64,000 nucleotides of DNA from DATJGR01 sp963780795 (GTDB taxonomy: Bacteria; Pseudomonadota; Gammaproteobacteria; Pseudomonadales; Azotimanducaceae), in contig CAWADH010000014.1 of the NCBI GenBank assembly GCA_963780795.1, positions 62,001 through 126,000 on the forward strand, given 5' to 3'. Position numbers and translations under genes: made by a program. The notes below the pieces were generated by a model. The model had not been told where the DNA came from, did no database searches, and worked only from the letters and a program-made list of their open reading frames with translations. Numbering within the stretch: position 1 is the stretch's first letter; every line of letters starts with the position of its first letter. Shown in pieces: positions 52,474 through 61,626 of this stretch.

Positions 52474-52995
52474 ATGATCGAATTCCTTCTGAACGGCGAG
52501 AGCATCCGCGTCGACGTCGAAGGCGACACGCCGCTGCTTTGGGTGCTGCGCGAAAACCTGAACCTGACCGGCACCAAGTTCGGCTGCGGCATGGGGTTGT
52601 GCGGCGCGTGCACCGTGCATCTCGCGGGCGTCGCGGTGCGCTCGTGCCAGACCACCGTCGGCAGCGTGCAGGGTCAGGCGATTACTACGATCGAAGGCAT
52701 CGGCGCGAAAGGTCTCACGCCGGTGCAGCAGGCGTGGGTGGAAGGCAACGTGCCGCAGTGCGGTTACTGCCAGAGCGGCCAGATCATGGCGGCGTCGGCG
52801 CTGCTGGCACAAACACCGCACCCGACCGACGACGAAATCACCGCCGCGATGAACGGTAACCTGTGCCGCTGCGGTTGCTACAACCGCATCCGCGCAGCGA
52901 TTCACCGCGCCGCGGAACTGAGCGACGCGCAGAACTCGAAAGTGGCGGTGCGCATGTTCGATCCGAACGCGCTGCTGGCCGGGAGCGTTTCATGA
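52474..52995 (+). CDS. iorA: 2Fe-2S subunit of a xanthine-oxidase-family enzyme (IorA-like)
   Basis: 173 residues with two 2Fe-2S clusters. The plant-ferredoxin-type cluster uses Cys38, Cys43, Cys46 and Cys58 (FGCGMGLCGACTVHL, RSCQTT). The second, in the helical domain, uses Cys96, Cys99, Cys131 and Cys133 (PQCGYCQSGQIM, LCRCGCYNRIR). This matches the small subunit of isoquinoline 1-oxidoreductase and aldehyde oxidoreductases. A tail of about 25 residues after the last cluster is longer than usual. ATG at 52474. Its stop overlaps the next ATG (ATGA at 52992-52995), so the subunits are co-translated. Confidence 0.93.
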   Translation: MIEFLLNGESIRVDVEGDTPLLWVLRENLNLTGTKFGCGMGLCGACTVHLAGVAVRSCQTTVGSVQGQAITTIEGIGAKGLTPVQQAWVEGNVPQCGYCQSGQIMAASALLAQTPHPTDDEITAAMNGNLCRCGCYNRIRAAIHRAAELSDAQNSKVAVRMFDPNALLAGSVS

Positions 52996-55178
52996 GCGGC
53001 TTCAACATCAATCGACGTGCGTTTCTGACCGGCAGCGCAGTGGTCGCGGGTGGCCTCGTGCTGGGTATTGCGCCCGCGCAGCGCGTTGCGGCGATGCCGA
53101 ATGCGCGCGCCGGATCGTTTCAGGCGAACGCTTGGTTGCAGATCACGCCGGCGGATGAGGTGATCTTTCAACTCGACAAAACCGAGATGGGGCAAGGCGT
53201 GATGACCGCGCTGCCGACCATTCTCGCCGAGGAACTGGAGATCGATCCGCGGCGTATTCTGGTCGAACTTGCACCGATCAACGACGCGTTTCAGAACCCG
53301 GTTCAGGTCACCGGTGGATCTTCGTCGGTAGCGTCACGATGGGATATCCTGCGTACGACCGGAGCGCAGGCGCGCGAAATGCTCGTTGCGGCAGCGGCCG
53401 CTCGTTGGGCGGTGACGCCGGCACAATGCAAAGCCGACAACGGTCGCGTGTTGCGCGTAGGGACTGCTGAATCGTTCAGCTATGGCGAACTTGCCAACGA
53501 CGCAGCCAAGCTGCCCGTGCCGAAGAAGCCCGTATTGAAGCAACCCGCGGAGTTCAAGTACGTCGGCAAGTCGCTGCGACGGCTCGACGGCCCCGAAAAG
53601 AGCAACGGCACGGCCATTTACGGCATGGACGTCGACGTGCCCGACGCGGCCGTCGCGATACTCATCCGCAACCCGCATTTCGGCGGCTCGTTGCAGTCGT
53701 TCGATGCCGTGGCTGCGCGCAACGCACCGGGTGTGATCGAAATCTTCGACCTGAACGGCGCGATCGCCGTGGTTGCGGACACGTACTGGCATGCGACAAA
53801 AGCCGCGCGCGCGGTCAACGTCAGCTGGGACAAAGGTCCGCTCGGCGCGCTCGACAGCGCCGGCATTCGAGCTGCGTGGGTCGAGGTGGCGAAGGAAGAC
53901 GGCCGCACCATTCGCGACGACGGCGATACCAGAGCCGCACTCGGCAAAGCCGCATCGGTGCACGACGCGGTGTACGAAGTGCCGTACCTCGCGCACGCGA
54001 CGATGGAACCGCAGAACACCACCGCGTCTTATCGTGACGGCGCGTGCGAGATCTGGTCGCCGAACCAGGCGCCCGACGTTGCGCGGGCACTGGCGGCCGA
54101 TGCGCTTGGCATTCCGCGCGACAAGGTAACGGTACACACGACGTTGATGGGCGGTGGTTTCGGACGACGCGCCCTTGCCGACTTCGTGGCGGAAGCGGCG
54201 CTGGTGTCGCGTCAGGTAAAGAGGCCGGTGAAGCTGATCTGGTCGCGCGAAGACGATATGCGCCACGACTTCTATCGGCCGGCTACCTACAACGTGATGA
54301 AGGCGGCGCTGAACGAGCAGGGACAAGTTCAGAGCTGGTCGCACAAGATTGTCGCGCCGAGCATGCTGCGATCATTGTTGCCGCTGGTCGGCAATGTCGC
54401 GCCGGAGTGGATACCGGACTGGGTGATGAACTCGCTGACGTCGGTGGGCGGCTCACTCGCTAAAACGCGCGATCCGTCGTCACACGAGGGCGCGGTCGAA
54501 CAACCTTATGCGATTGCGAACGTCGACATTGAGCATGTCTTCTACGACCCCGGCGTACCGCTGGGTCCCTGGCGCAGCGTCGGCCATTCGCAGAACGCGT
54601 TCGTGGTCGAGAGCTTCGTCGACGAGCTGGCGCACAAGGCGGGCGAAGATCCGTACAAGTTCCGGCGCCGGCTGCTCGCGAACAACCCTCGCCATCTCGC
54701 CGTGCTCGATCTCGCGGCGGAGAAAGCGAACTGGGGCACCCCGACGCCTGGCACCTATCAGGGCATCGCCGTGCACGAGTCGTTCGGCAGCGTGGTCGCC
54801 GAAGTGGTGGAGGTTCGGGTCGACAACAACGACATCAAGGTGCAGCGCGTGGTCTGTGCCGCCGACTGCGGACTGGTTGTGAACCCCGATCAGGTGCACG
54901 CGCAGGTAGAGAGCGCGGTGATATTCGGCCTAACGGCGGCGTTAAGGGGCAAGATCACCATCAAGGACGGTGCCGTGGAGCAATCGAACTTCCACGACTA
55001 TCCGTTGCTGCGCATGAACGAAGTACCCGTGGTGGAAGTGCACATCGTGCCGAGCACGAACAGTCCCACTGGCATCGGCGAACCCGGCACGCCGCCGATT
55101 GCGCCGGCCGTCGCGAACGCCGTGTTCGCCGCGACCGGATCGAGATTGCGCAGTTTGCCGCTCACGCTCGGTGCCTAG
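52992..55178 (+). CDS. iorB: molybdopterin-binding large subunit (IorB-like)
   Basis: 728 residues. A twin-Arg-type N-terminus (INRRAFLTGSAVVAGGLVLG) suggests export of the folded holo-complex by Tat. Molybdenum-cofactor motifs: EMGQGVMTALPTILAEEL, MGGGFGRRALADFVAEA, GPWRSVGHSQNAFVVESF and GIGEPGTPPIAPAVANAVF, in which Glu697 is the catalytic base of this family. The enzyme hydroxylates an N-heterocycle or aldehyde using water; the substrate is unknown. No cytochrome subunit or XdhC-type maturation gene is in the window; electrons could go to a cytochrome c encoded elsewhere. The IorB-type layout has two repeats of the substrate domain. Confidence 0.93.
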   Translation: MSGFNINRRAFLTGSAVVAGGLVLGIAPAQRVAAMPNARAGSFQANAWLQITPADEVIFQLDKTEMGQGVMTALPTILAEELEIDPRRILVELAPINDAFQNPVQVTGGSSSVASRWDILRTTGAQAREMLVAAAAARWAVTPAQCKADNGRVLRVGTAESFSYGELANDAAKLPVPKKPVLKQPAEFKYVGKSLRRLDGPEKSNGTAIYGMDVDVPDAAVAILIRNPHFGGSLQSFDAVAARNAPGVIEIFDLNGAIAVVADTYWHATKAARAVNVSWDKGPLGALDSAGIRAAWVEVAKEDGRTIRDDGDTRAALGKAASVHDAVYEVPYLAHATMEPQNTTASYRDGACEIWSPNQAPDVARALAADALGIPRDKVTVHTTLMGGGFGRRALADFVAEAALVSRQVKRPVKLIWSREDDMRHDFYRPATYNVMKAALNEQGQVQSWSHKIVAPSMLRSLLPLVGNVAPEWIPDWVMNSLTSVGGSLAKTRDPSSHEGAVEQPYAIANVDIEHVFYDPGVPLGPWRSVGHSQNAFVVESFVDELAHKAGEDPYKFRRRLLANNPRHLAVLDLAAEKANWGTPTPGTYQGIAVHESFGSVVAEVVEVRVDNNDIKVQRVVCAADCGLVVNPDQVHAQVESAVIFGLTAALRGKITIKDGAVEQSNFHDYPLLRMNEVPVVEVHIVPSTNSPTGIGEPGTPPIAPAVANAVFAATGSRLRSLPLTLGA

Positions 55179-55196
55179 TCTCCCGAACGTTTCGAC

Positions 55197-56396
55197 ATGA
55201 CCGTTGGAGCGCGTGATCGACCGGTTCTGGTCGTTGGCGGCGGTATTGGCGGGCTGACCACCGCGCTCGCGTTCGGGCAGCGCGGGCTCGACGTGCATCT
55301 GTTCGAGCAGGCCGGGCATTTCGGCGAAATCGGCGCCGGCATCCAGTTGAGTCCGAATTGCGTCCGCGTGCTGTTCGAACTCGGGCTCGAACAGCGTCTG
55401 CGCAACGTTGCGTTCGTGCCGCAAGGCACGGAGATGCGCGACTGGAAGAACGGCAACGTCATCTCCACCACGGCGCTCGGGACGACGGCGGTGGAAAAGT
55501 ACGGCTTTCCGTATTTTCACGTGCATCGCGCCGACCTGATGGACGCGCTGGTCGCGCGCGCGCGCGAGCTGCCGAGTATCCACCTGCATCCCAAAGCGCG
55601 CTGCGACGCGTTCGAACAGACGCGCGACGGCGTAGAGGTGAGGATCGGACGCGAATGGGTGTCCGGTGCGCTGCTGATCGGCGCCGACGGCATTCACTCG
55701 TCGGTGCGCACCGGGCTCTTCGGCGCCGAATCGCCGCGCTTCACCGGCAACGTGGCGTGGCGCGGCATGGTGCCGGTGGAACGGTTGCCGCGAGGGCTGA
55801 TCAATCCGGTCGCGACGATCTGGATGGGACCGGGCAAACACTTCGTGCATTACTACGTGCGCTCGGGCCGGCTGGTGAACTGCGTGTGCGTCGTCGAGCG
55901 GCGCGGCTGGGAAGTGGAATCGTGGACCGAGCGCGGCGAACTCGCCGACCTGAAGCGCGACTTCGTCGGCTGGCACGACACCGTGCAGGAACTGATCCGC
56001 AACATGGACGACGAAGCCTGTTATCGGTGGGCGCTGTTCGATCGCAACCCGATGCGCACATGGGGCGAAGGCCGCGTGACGCTGCTCGGCGACGCCTGTC
56101 ACCCGACGCTGCCGTTCATGGCGCAGGGTGCAGCGATGGCGATCGAAGACGCCGCGGTGCTGGTCGGTTGCATAACGGACTCTGACGACGTTACAGAGGC
56201 GCTGCTGCGATACGAGTCGTTACGCCGGTCGCGAACCGCGAGAATCCAGCTCGGATCGCGCAGCAATGCGAAGCTGTTTCATCTGCGTCCGCCGTATGCG
56301 TGGGTGCGCAATCGCGCGCTGAGCAGGGCGAAGGGCAATCCGATGGACTGGGTGTTCAGATACGACGCCCTGAGCGCCGTGCGCGCGCAAGGATAG
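55197..56396 (+). CDS. FAD-dependent aromatic monooxygenase (salicylate-hydroxylase-like)
   Basis: 399 residues, group A flavoprotein hydroxylase. FAD motif VLVVGGGIGGLTTALAFGQRG (14-19 Gly-rich), middle motif IGADGIHSSVRTGLFG (DG motif binding FAD and NAD(P)H), and the third motif VTLLGDACHPTLPFMAQGAAMA. The IQLSPNCVRVLFELGL segment is typical of 3-hydroxybenzoate 6-hydroxylase / salicylate 1-hydroxylase relatives. It would hydroxylate an aromatic acid with NAD(P)H and oxygen. It starts 18 bases after the molybdoenzyme and may share its transcript, a combination consistent with aromatic or N-heterocycle breakdown. A hairpin begins at its stop codon. Confidence 0.92.
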   Translation: MTVGARDRPVLVVGGGIGGLTTALAFGQRGLDVHLFEQAGHFGEIGAGIQLSPNCVRVLFELGLEQRLRNVAFVPQGTEMRDWKNGNVISTTALGTTAVEKYGFPYFHVHRADLMDALVARARELPSIHLHPKARCDAFEQTRDGVEVRIGREWVSGALLIGADGIHSSVRTGLFGAESPRFTGNVAWRGMVPVERLPRGLINPVATIWMGPGKHFVHYYVRSGRLVNCVCVVERRGWEVESWTERGELADLKRDFVGWHDTVQELIRNMDDEACYRWALFDRNPMRTWGEGRVTLLGDACHPTLPFMAQGAAMAIEDAAVLVGCITDSDDVTEALLRYESLRRSRTARIQLGSRSNAKLFHLRPPYAWVRNRALSRAKGNPMDWVFRYDALSAVRAQG

Positions 56397-56430
56397 ATCC
56401 GCCGAGGCCGCTATGGGCTTCGACGGATCT
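56395..56430. terminator. two-part hairpin between convergent genes
   Basis: Outer arms AGATCCG (56395-56401) and CGGATCT (56424-56430), a C/A mismatch, then inner arms CGAGGCC (56403-56409) and GGCTTCG (56416-56422, one G-T pair) around loop GCTATG. It begins on the stop codon of the monooxygenase gene and lies 12 bases before the end of the SYLF gene. Weak T-richness follows (GATTTTAC). A likely bidirectional terminator. Confidence 0.5.
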
Positions 56431-56442
56431 GCTGAACCGATT

Positions 56443-57018
56443 TTACAGAGGCTTGTACGAGTATTTCTGTCCGCCCAGCGTTGCGGCGTACATCAGGCCG
56501 CCTTTCGCTACGGTGAACACCGCATAACCCTTCTTGTACTCGCCCACGGTTGTGGCGTCGTGCTGGCCGCCGCTCGCCGTGGCCGTATTGCCTTCGGTCG
56601 TCGCGGATGCCGATGCGCTCGCAGTGATCGCCACCGCGCTCGCTTCAGCGCCGAATTCGAAGTTGCCGCTGGTGAATTCGTCGAACGCGCGCTTGTCTTC
56701 GAAGAAGATGATCTGGCTGAACACCTGCCCGCCGAGCTGCAGACCGACGCTGAGTTGCGTCATCGAACTCTTACCGACCGCTTTGCCGCCGACGAATACC
56801 TTGCCGTCGCCGTGGGCTGCGCCTACGCCGATGCCGCCTTTGCCGATCGATGGAAACACGGCGTAGCCGTATGCGCTCTTGAAGAACTTGCTGCTCTCGC
56901 CGGCGCCTTTGAATACCGCAATGGTATCGGCGACTTCGTTCTTGTTGTCGGCCCAGGTTGCAGCGGCCGGAATCAGCAGAAGCAGGAACAGTGTGAATGG
57001 ACGGACGATCGATTTCAT
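56443..57018 (-). CDS. SYLF-domain (Ysc84-like) lipid-binding protein
   Basis: 191 residues: signal peptide (MKSIVRPFTLFLLLLIPAAATWA) and one SYLF domain. Marks are FKSAYGYAVFPSIGKGGIGVGAAHGDGKVF (in pieces), MTQLSVGLQLGGQVFSQIIFF and KGYAVFTVAKGGLMYAATLGGQKY. Eukaryotic SYLF domains bind phosphoinositides; the bacterial exported forms are thought to be periplasmic or outer-membrane lipid-binding proteins. It is downstream of the DUF4136 lipoprotein by 110 bases on the same strand, and both are probably envelope maintenance genes. Confidence 0.92.
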   Translation of the reverse strand: MKSIVRPFTLFLLLLIPAAATWADNKNEVADTIAVFKGAGESSKFFKSAYGYAVFPSIGKGGIGVGAAHGDGKVFVGGKAVGKSSMTQLSVGLQLGGQVFSQIIFFEDKRAFDEFTSGNFEFGAEASAVAITASASASATTEGNTATASGGQHDATTVGEYKKGYAVFTVAKGGLMYAATLGGQKYSYKPL

Positions 57019-57128
57019 GTGTGTGCCTCTAGTCGAATGAATGCAGGTTCGTTGGTGTTATGTCGCGCCGCTCATCAAACGCCCGCGCCGGTATCGCGGT
57101 CAACTGTGGAAAGCCGAGCGGTCTTCCG

Positions 57129-57692
57129 TTACCCCGGCGGGAAGCTCTTCAGGATCGCCGCTACTGCTTTGTTGATGAGTTCGTCGCGGTTCTTCTGATC
57201 GGAGCTCGAAATGCTCTTGGTGGCGTGGCCGTGCCACACCGGTTGCTTCTGCTTCACGTCGAAAATGTCGATCGCGAGGCGACCTTCGGTGAATTCGCGC
57301 ACATCGATGTTCTGGTAATACGGGCCGCCCCACATGTACGGTCCCATGCCATAGCCCGCAGCATAGGGGTTGCTCGTCACGCGCACCTGTTGGCGCGCGC
57401 CTACGGTGAATGCAAGCACGAAGTCGGCCTTCGCAGGGTCGTCGACGAAACGAAAACCTTTTTGACTGAGCACGGTCATCACGGCGTTCTCGATGCGCCC
57501 CTCAGTGAGCGGACTGACTTCAGGTGATTTGCTGACGAGCGGCGACTTCGAGATCCACGAAAACGTGTGATAGCCGCTGAAACTGAAGTTCGAGTCGTAG
57601 TCGGTTTTGGTGCTGATCGATTCGCAGCCGGTCGCGAACGCGCAGACGAACGCGGCGAACAGCAGCGGTTTGAATACGCCTGCGACTTTCAT
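57129..57692 (-). CDS. DUF4136 lipoprotein
   Basis: 187 residues. Lipobox FATGC at the end of a hydrophobic signal (KPLLFAAFVCAFATGC). The mature protein has the DUF4136 features: YDSNFSFSGYHTFSWIS at the start, GRIENAVMTVLSQKGFRFVDDPAKADFVLAF in the middle (in parts), GRLAIDIFDVKQKQPVWHGHA and a C-terminal NKAVAAILKSFPP. A Gly/Tyr-rich insert (AAGYGMGPYMWGGPYYQN) sits in the middle. Envelope lipoprotein of unknown role. ATG follows AAGGGGAAGG. Confidence 0.9.
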   Translation of the reverse strand: MKVAGVFKPLLFAAFVCAFATGCESISTKTDYDSNFSFSGYHTFSWISKSPLVSKSPEVSPLTEGRIENAVMTVLSQKGFRFVDDPAKADFVLAFTVGARQQVRVTSNPYAAGYGMGPYMWGGPYYQNIDVREFTEGRLAIDIFDVKQKQPVWHGHATKSISSSDQKNRDELINKAVAAILKSFPPG

Positions 57693-57852
57693 GCCTTCCC
57701 CTTCGAGTTCTTGTTCGATCCGCGACCGCGTCGCGGGCGGCTAGCATACGTCAAACCCTCCAATCGACCAACGCAACATCGACGCCTGCGCCATGGCTTT
57801 ACCGCGCACTGTCGCTGCGTCTAACATCCGCGCCTTTCAACGGAGGCAAGAC

Positions 57853-58383
57853 ATGATTCGAACGAGCATCGGAACGGCATGTGGGGTTGCGGTTGCATTA
57901 TTGGCCGCGTTAGCGTCGCTGCCGGTTGCAGCAGCAGCCACCGAAGAGCCGACTATCGACCAGCAGGTGCAGATGATCCGTTCGCTGACGGAAGCACAGC
58001 GCCAGGCGACGATGGCTGCGAACGTCGTGCTGACCGAGGACGAGGCGACGAAGTTCTGGCCGTTGTATCGCGACTATCGCAACGACGTCTCCAAGATCAA
58101 CGACAAACTCGTCGCGCTGATCAAGGACTATTCCGAGAACTACGAAGCGATGACCGACCAGAAAGCCAAGTCGTATACCACCGGCTACCTCGATGTGCAG
58201 AAGCAGCGGGTCGATCTCAAGTCGAAGTACGTTGGCAAGTTCGACAAGGTGCTGTCTCCGATCAAGACGGCGCGCGTGCTGCAGATCGAGACGAAACTCG
58301 ATTCGATGGTGGATGCGGGCTTGGCGAAAACCATTCCGCTGGTCACGCCGCAGTCGCAACTGCAACCGAAGGCGGCCGAGTAA
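57853..58383 (+). CDS. exported helical hypothetical protein
   Basis: 176 residues. Signal peptide IRTSIGTACGVAVALLAALA with cleavage near VAAAA. The mature part is almost all helix: DQQVQMIRSLTEAQRQATMA, LTEDEATKFWPLYRDYRNDV, INDKLVALIKDYSENYEAMT and LQPKAAE at the end. The FWPLYRDYR helix recalls Spy/CpxP-like LTxxQ proteins, but the LTxxQ motif is absent. A periplasmic protein of unknown function, possibly a chaperone-like sensor. ATG at 57853 with GGAGG. Confidence 0.8.
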   Translation: MIRTSIGTACGVAVALLAALASLPVAAAATEEPTIDQQVQMIRSLTEAQRQATMAANVVLTEDEATKFWPLYRDYRNDVSKINDKLVALIKDYSENYEAMTDQKAKSYTTGYLDVQKQRVDLKSKYVGKFDKVLSPIKTARVLQIETKLDSMVDAGLAKTIPLVTPQSQLQPKAAE

Positions 58384-58445
58384 CGCTGTTAATCGCGATT
58401 GAACCCCTCGGGTATTGACGCCAACAAACGCAGAGAGGGGTTGGA

Positions 58446-58471
58446 GCCGCTACGCGATACCACGTAGCGGC
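58446..58471. promoter_or_regulatory. 9-base hairpin upstream of the 58553 operon
   Basis: GCCGCTACG (58446-58454) and CGTAGCGGC (58463-58471) around CGATACCA. It lies 62 bases after the exported helical-protein stop and 81 bases before the next start. Another GC-rich inverted stretch (GCCGCGCGGC) follows directly. Without a T tract it is either a poor terminator for the upstream gene or a 5'-leader element. Confidence 0.4.
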
Positions 58472-58552
58472 GCCGCGCGGCGGGCGTGCTAGCCTCGGTG
58501 GTCCCAACCTCAGCGGGCGAGGACGCTTGAGCCGCCCAAGGTCTGCTTCGGA

Positions 58553-59770
58553 ATGAGTACCGTCGCGCCGGCGCCCACACACGACTGGGATCTGCTCGGG
58601 AACCCACCGGAGTTTTCGCTGGTGCTGGGCGGACCGTTGTTCCAGCTTCTGCGCCGCGCCCATCTGTCGGACGATGCGCTGCTGATGATGCAGCGGCGCG
58701 TCATCGTCATCGCCCTCGTGACGTGGTTGCCGCTGCTGGCGTTGTCCGCGCTGGAGGGACACCTCCTCGGCGGCGATGCCGGCATGGCGTTCCTGCAGGA
58801 TGTGGAAGTTCACGTCCGCTTCCTCGTGGCGATGCCGTTACTGATCGTTGCGGAACTGGTCGTGCACCATCGGATGCGTCCGCTGCTGCAGCAATTTCTG
58901 CAGCGGAGCCTGATCGCCGAAAGCGACCTGCCGCGGTTCGAGGGCGCCATCGAGTCGGCGTTCCGGCTGCGCAATTCGGTGCGCGCAGAGGTGTGGTTGA
59001 TCGCCTTCGTGTATGCCGTCGGCATCCTAGTCGTGTGGCGTCACTACATGGCGCTCGATACCGCCACGTGGTACGCAACGCCCTCTAAGGATGGAACCAG
59101 ACTCTCCATTGCCGGTATCTGGTACGGCTACGTCAGCCTGCCGATCTTCCAGTTCCTTCTGGTGCGCTGGTATTTCAGGTTGTTCATGTGGACGCGCTTC
59201 CTCTGGCAGGTGTCGCGCATCCCGTTGAAGCTGGTCCCTACGCATCCGGACAGAGTTGGCGGCCTCGGCTTTCTCTCCAACACGGTGCACGCGTTCGCGG
59301 TGCTTGCGGTCGCGCACGGCGCGTTGCTCGCGGGGCCGCTCGCCAATCGCATATTCTTTGCCGGCGCTGCTTTGCCGCAGTACAAAGTCGAGGTCGCTGT
59401 GATGGTCGTGTTCATGCTGTGCATAGTGCTCGGCCCGTTGCTGATGTTTGCGCCGCAGCTCGCGCAGGCGAAGCGGCTCGGCCTTCGCGAATATGGGACG
59501 CTGGCGCAGCGGTACGTGCGCGAGTTCGACGCCAAGTGGCTGCGTAGCGGCGTTGCCACCGACGAGCCGTTGCTGGGCAGCGCGGACGTGCAGTCGCTCG
59601 CCGATATGGCCAACAGTTTCGAGGTGGTGCGGACGATGCGGATCGTGCCTGTGACGAGAGAATCGGTAATGGGGCTGGTCATTGCCACGCTCGCGCCGGT
59701 CGTGCCGCTGCTGCTTACCATGATGCCGCTCGAAGAACTCGTTAGAACGCTGTTCGCATTGCTGGCATAG
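58553..59770 (+). CDS. polytopic membrane protein, hypothetical
   Basis: 405 residues with about six helices: around 48-70 (VIVIALVTWLPLLALSALEG), 90-106, 144-163 (VWLIAFVYAVGILVVWRHY), 190-215, 250-265 and 282-303 (EVAVMVVFMLCIVLGPLLMF), plus a C-terminal hydrophobic stretch after 375. THPDRVGGLGFLSNTVHAFAV and GLREYGTLAQRYVREFDAKW are conserved-looking cytosolic or loop segments. I do not recognise a named family. ATG at 58553. Its stop lies five bases before the DUF1302 start, so it heads a three-gene operon with DUF1302 and DUF1329 proteins. Confidence 0.75.
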   Translation: MSTVAPAPTHDWDLLGNPPEFSLVLGGPLFQLLRRAHLSDDALLMMQRRVIVIALVTWLPLLALSALEGHLLGGDAGMAFLQDVEVHVRFLVAMPLLIVAELVVHHRMRPLLQQFLQRSLIAESDLPRFEGAIESAFRLRNSVRAEVWLIAFVYAVGILVVWRHYMALDTATWYATPSKDGTRLSIAGIWYGYVSLPIFQFLLVRWYFRLFMWTRFLWQVSRIPLKLVPTHPDRVGGLGFLSNTVHAFAVLAVAHGALLAGPLANRIFFAGAALPQYKVEVAVMVVFMLCIVLGPLLMFAPQLAQAKRLGLREYGTLAQRYVREFDAKWLRSGVATDEPLLGSADVQSLADMANSFEVVRTMRIVPVTRESVMGLVIATLAPVVPLLLTMMPLEELVRTLFALLA

Positions 59771-59775
59771 ATGGA

Positions 59776-61626
59776 GTGCGCAAGGTGCCTGTCAGACGCA
59801 CCGGTCGCGAGAGGCTGTTCCTGTTCTGTCTCTGTAGCCTTCTCGCTGCGCCTGCAACCGCGCTGCAGTTCGAGCGTGACCGCGTTCAGGGCATCCTGAA
59901 TCTCGACATTTCATACGGCGTGGCCTACCGCCTGGACGAACCCGACAGCGGCCTCGTCGGCATTGCCAACGGCGGCACGGAGGCGAGCGTCAATCAGGAC
60001 GACGGCGAGCTGAACCAGAAACACGGACTCGTGTCGCAGATGGTGCGCGGCACCGGTGAACTGATCCTCGCGTTCGAGAATTTCGGCGTGTATGCGCGCG
60101 CGGCGGCGTTCGACGACTGGGAGGCAGACGGAAATCTGTCGCGCACCAGACTGACGGCGGCCGGCCGCGATCTGGTCGGGTCCGACGTGAATCTGCTCGA
60201 GCACTACATTGCGGGCTCGGTCGGCGTCGCCGGAACGCCAGTGTATTTTCGCGTCGGCGATCAGATTCTGACGTGGCAGGGCACGTCGTACGTTCGCGAC
60301 GGGCTCGACGTCATCAGCCCATACAGCTTTGCCACGTCGCTGCAGAGCGCCGCCCGATCCGTGGACAACCGCGATCCGGTCGGCATGGTGTGGGTTGCGT
60401 CGAGCCTCACCGACGTCATCGCGGTGGAGGGTTTCTACCAGTACGACTGGAAGCCGGTCGTGCTGCCGCCGGTTGGCGCGATGTTCAGCGCATTCGATCT
60501 GTACGGAGGCGACGGTGTGCACGGTCACGGCGCGTTCTTCGGCAACGGACAGATCTCCGATCTCGGCACGAATCTCGATCAGCATTTCGATCTGCCAACA
60601 GGCACGCTCGGTTTCGATCCGCAGTTTGATCGCATTCCCGGCCGCGCCGTGGAGCGGCCGTCAGACGGTGGCTACGGCATCAGCGTGTTCGCGCGCTTTC
60701 TCGACGGCTTCGCCACGAAGCTCGGCGTTCACTACCTGCGCTACAACAGCCGGCTGCCGATCGTCTCGGGGCTCACCGGAAATGCGGCTTCCATCGCTGC
60801 GACATCGGCCGCGTCGGTGGCGGCGGCTGCTGCGCCGCTGGTGCCGATCTACGTCGGCGAGGGGCTCGATGCGACCACCGCGGCGACGACGGCGGCGAAT
60901 ACCGCGGCGGCGCTGACGCTGAGCCAGTACATGAACCAGGCGGGCTACGTCGTCGAATTCCCGGAACACGTCGACGAACTCGGTATGTCGTTCAGTTTCT
61001 CGTCGCTCGGCACCGGCACGCTGGTATCGGGCGAATACTCGCGACAGTTCGATTATCCCTTCCAATTGTCGATCGACACCGTGTTGGGTGCAGTGCTGTC
61101 GCCGGTGCAATTCGATCCCAACGTCGGCGCGACGCCGCTCGGCGAGTTCGGTGCCGACACGGTGATTCGCGGTTATCGTCGTTCCGATCGCACGCAGGCG
61201 GCGCTGGGTATCCGGCAACTGCTGGGGCCGCAGGCACGGGCGACGCAGGTGCTGATCGACTTCGACCTCGCGTGGGTACACGTGCACCATTTGCCTAACA
61301 ACGGCGACGTGCCGCTACAGAGAACTGATGCCACGGCGAACTCGTGGGGCTATCGGGTGGCGGTTGCGGCGGAGTACAGCAGCCTGTTCGGCGGCGTGAA
61401 CATGACGCCGCGGCTGGTCTTCGGTCGCGATGTCAGCGGTACCACGCCGGCGCCGACGGCAACGTTCGTCGACGGGCGCAGACTGACGCAACTCGGCGCG
61501 GGGTTCAGCTATCTCGAGCGCGTCGAGGTCGATCTCGCGCTAACGCTGTTTTCGGGCGGAGGCGGCGCAAACCAGTTGCGCGATCGCGATTACGCCCAGG
61601 CGCGCTTCACGTATTTCTTCAGATGA
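59776..61626 (+). CDS. DUF1302 family outer-membrane protein
   Basis: 616 residues. A signal peptide (LFLFCLCSLLAAPATA) leads to the DUF1302 pattern: FERDRVQGILNLDISYGVAYRL, LNQKHGLVSQMVRGTGELIL, YFRVGDQILTWQGTSYVRDG and AVEGFYQYDWKPVVLPPVGA. The end is strand-rich with a C-terminal ARFTYFFR. Members are thought to be outer-membrane barrels, and they are consistently paired with DUF1329 proteins in operons linked to sterol, lipid or polymer substrates. An Ala/Thr-rich insert (about residues 335-385) is unusual. It starts with GTG at 59776. The DUF1329 start overlaps its stop by ATGA. Confidence 0.92.
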   Translation: MRKVPVRRTGRERLFLFCLCSLLAAPATALQFERDRVQGILNLDISYGVAYRLDEPDSGLVGIANGGTEASVNQDDGELNQKHGLVSQMVRGTGELILAFENFGVYARAAAFDDWEADGNLSRTRLTAAGRDLVGSDVNLLEHYIAGSVGVAGTPVYFRVGDQILTWQGTSYVRDGLDVISPYSFATSLQSAARSVDNRDPVGMVWVASSLTDVIAVEGFYQYDWKPVVLPPVGAMFSAFDLYGGDGVHGHGAFFGNGQISDLGTNLDQHFDLPTGTLGFDPQFDRIPGRAVERPSDGGYGISVFARFLDGFATKLGVHYLRYNSRLPIVSGLTGNAASIAATSAASVAAAAAPLVPIYVGEGLDATTAATTAANTAAALTLSQYMNQAGYVVEFPEHVDELGMSFSFSSLGTGTLVSGEYSRQFDYPFQLSIDTVLGAVLSPVQFDPNVGATPLGEFGADTVIRGYRRSDRTQAALGIRQLLGPQARATQVLIDFDLAWVHVHHLPNNGDVPLQRTDATANSWGYRVAVAAEYSSLFGGVNMTPRLVFGRDVSGTTPAPTATFVDGRRLTQLGAGFSYLERVEVDLALTLFSGGGGANQLRDRDYAQARFTYFFR

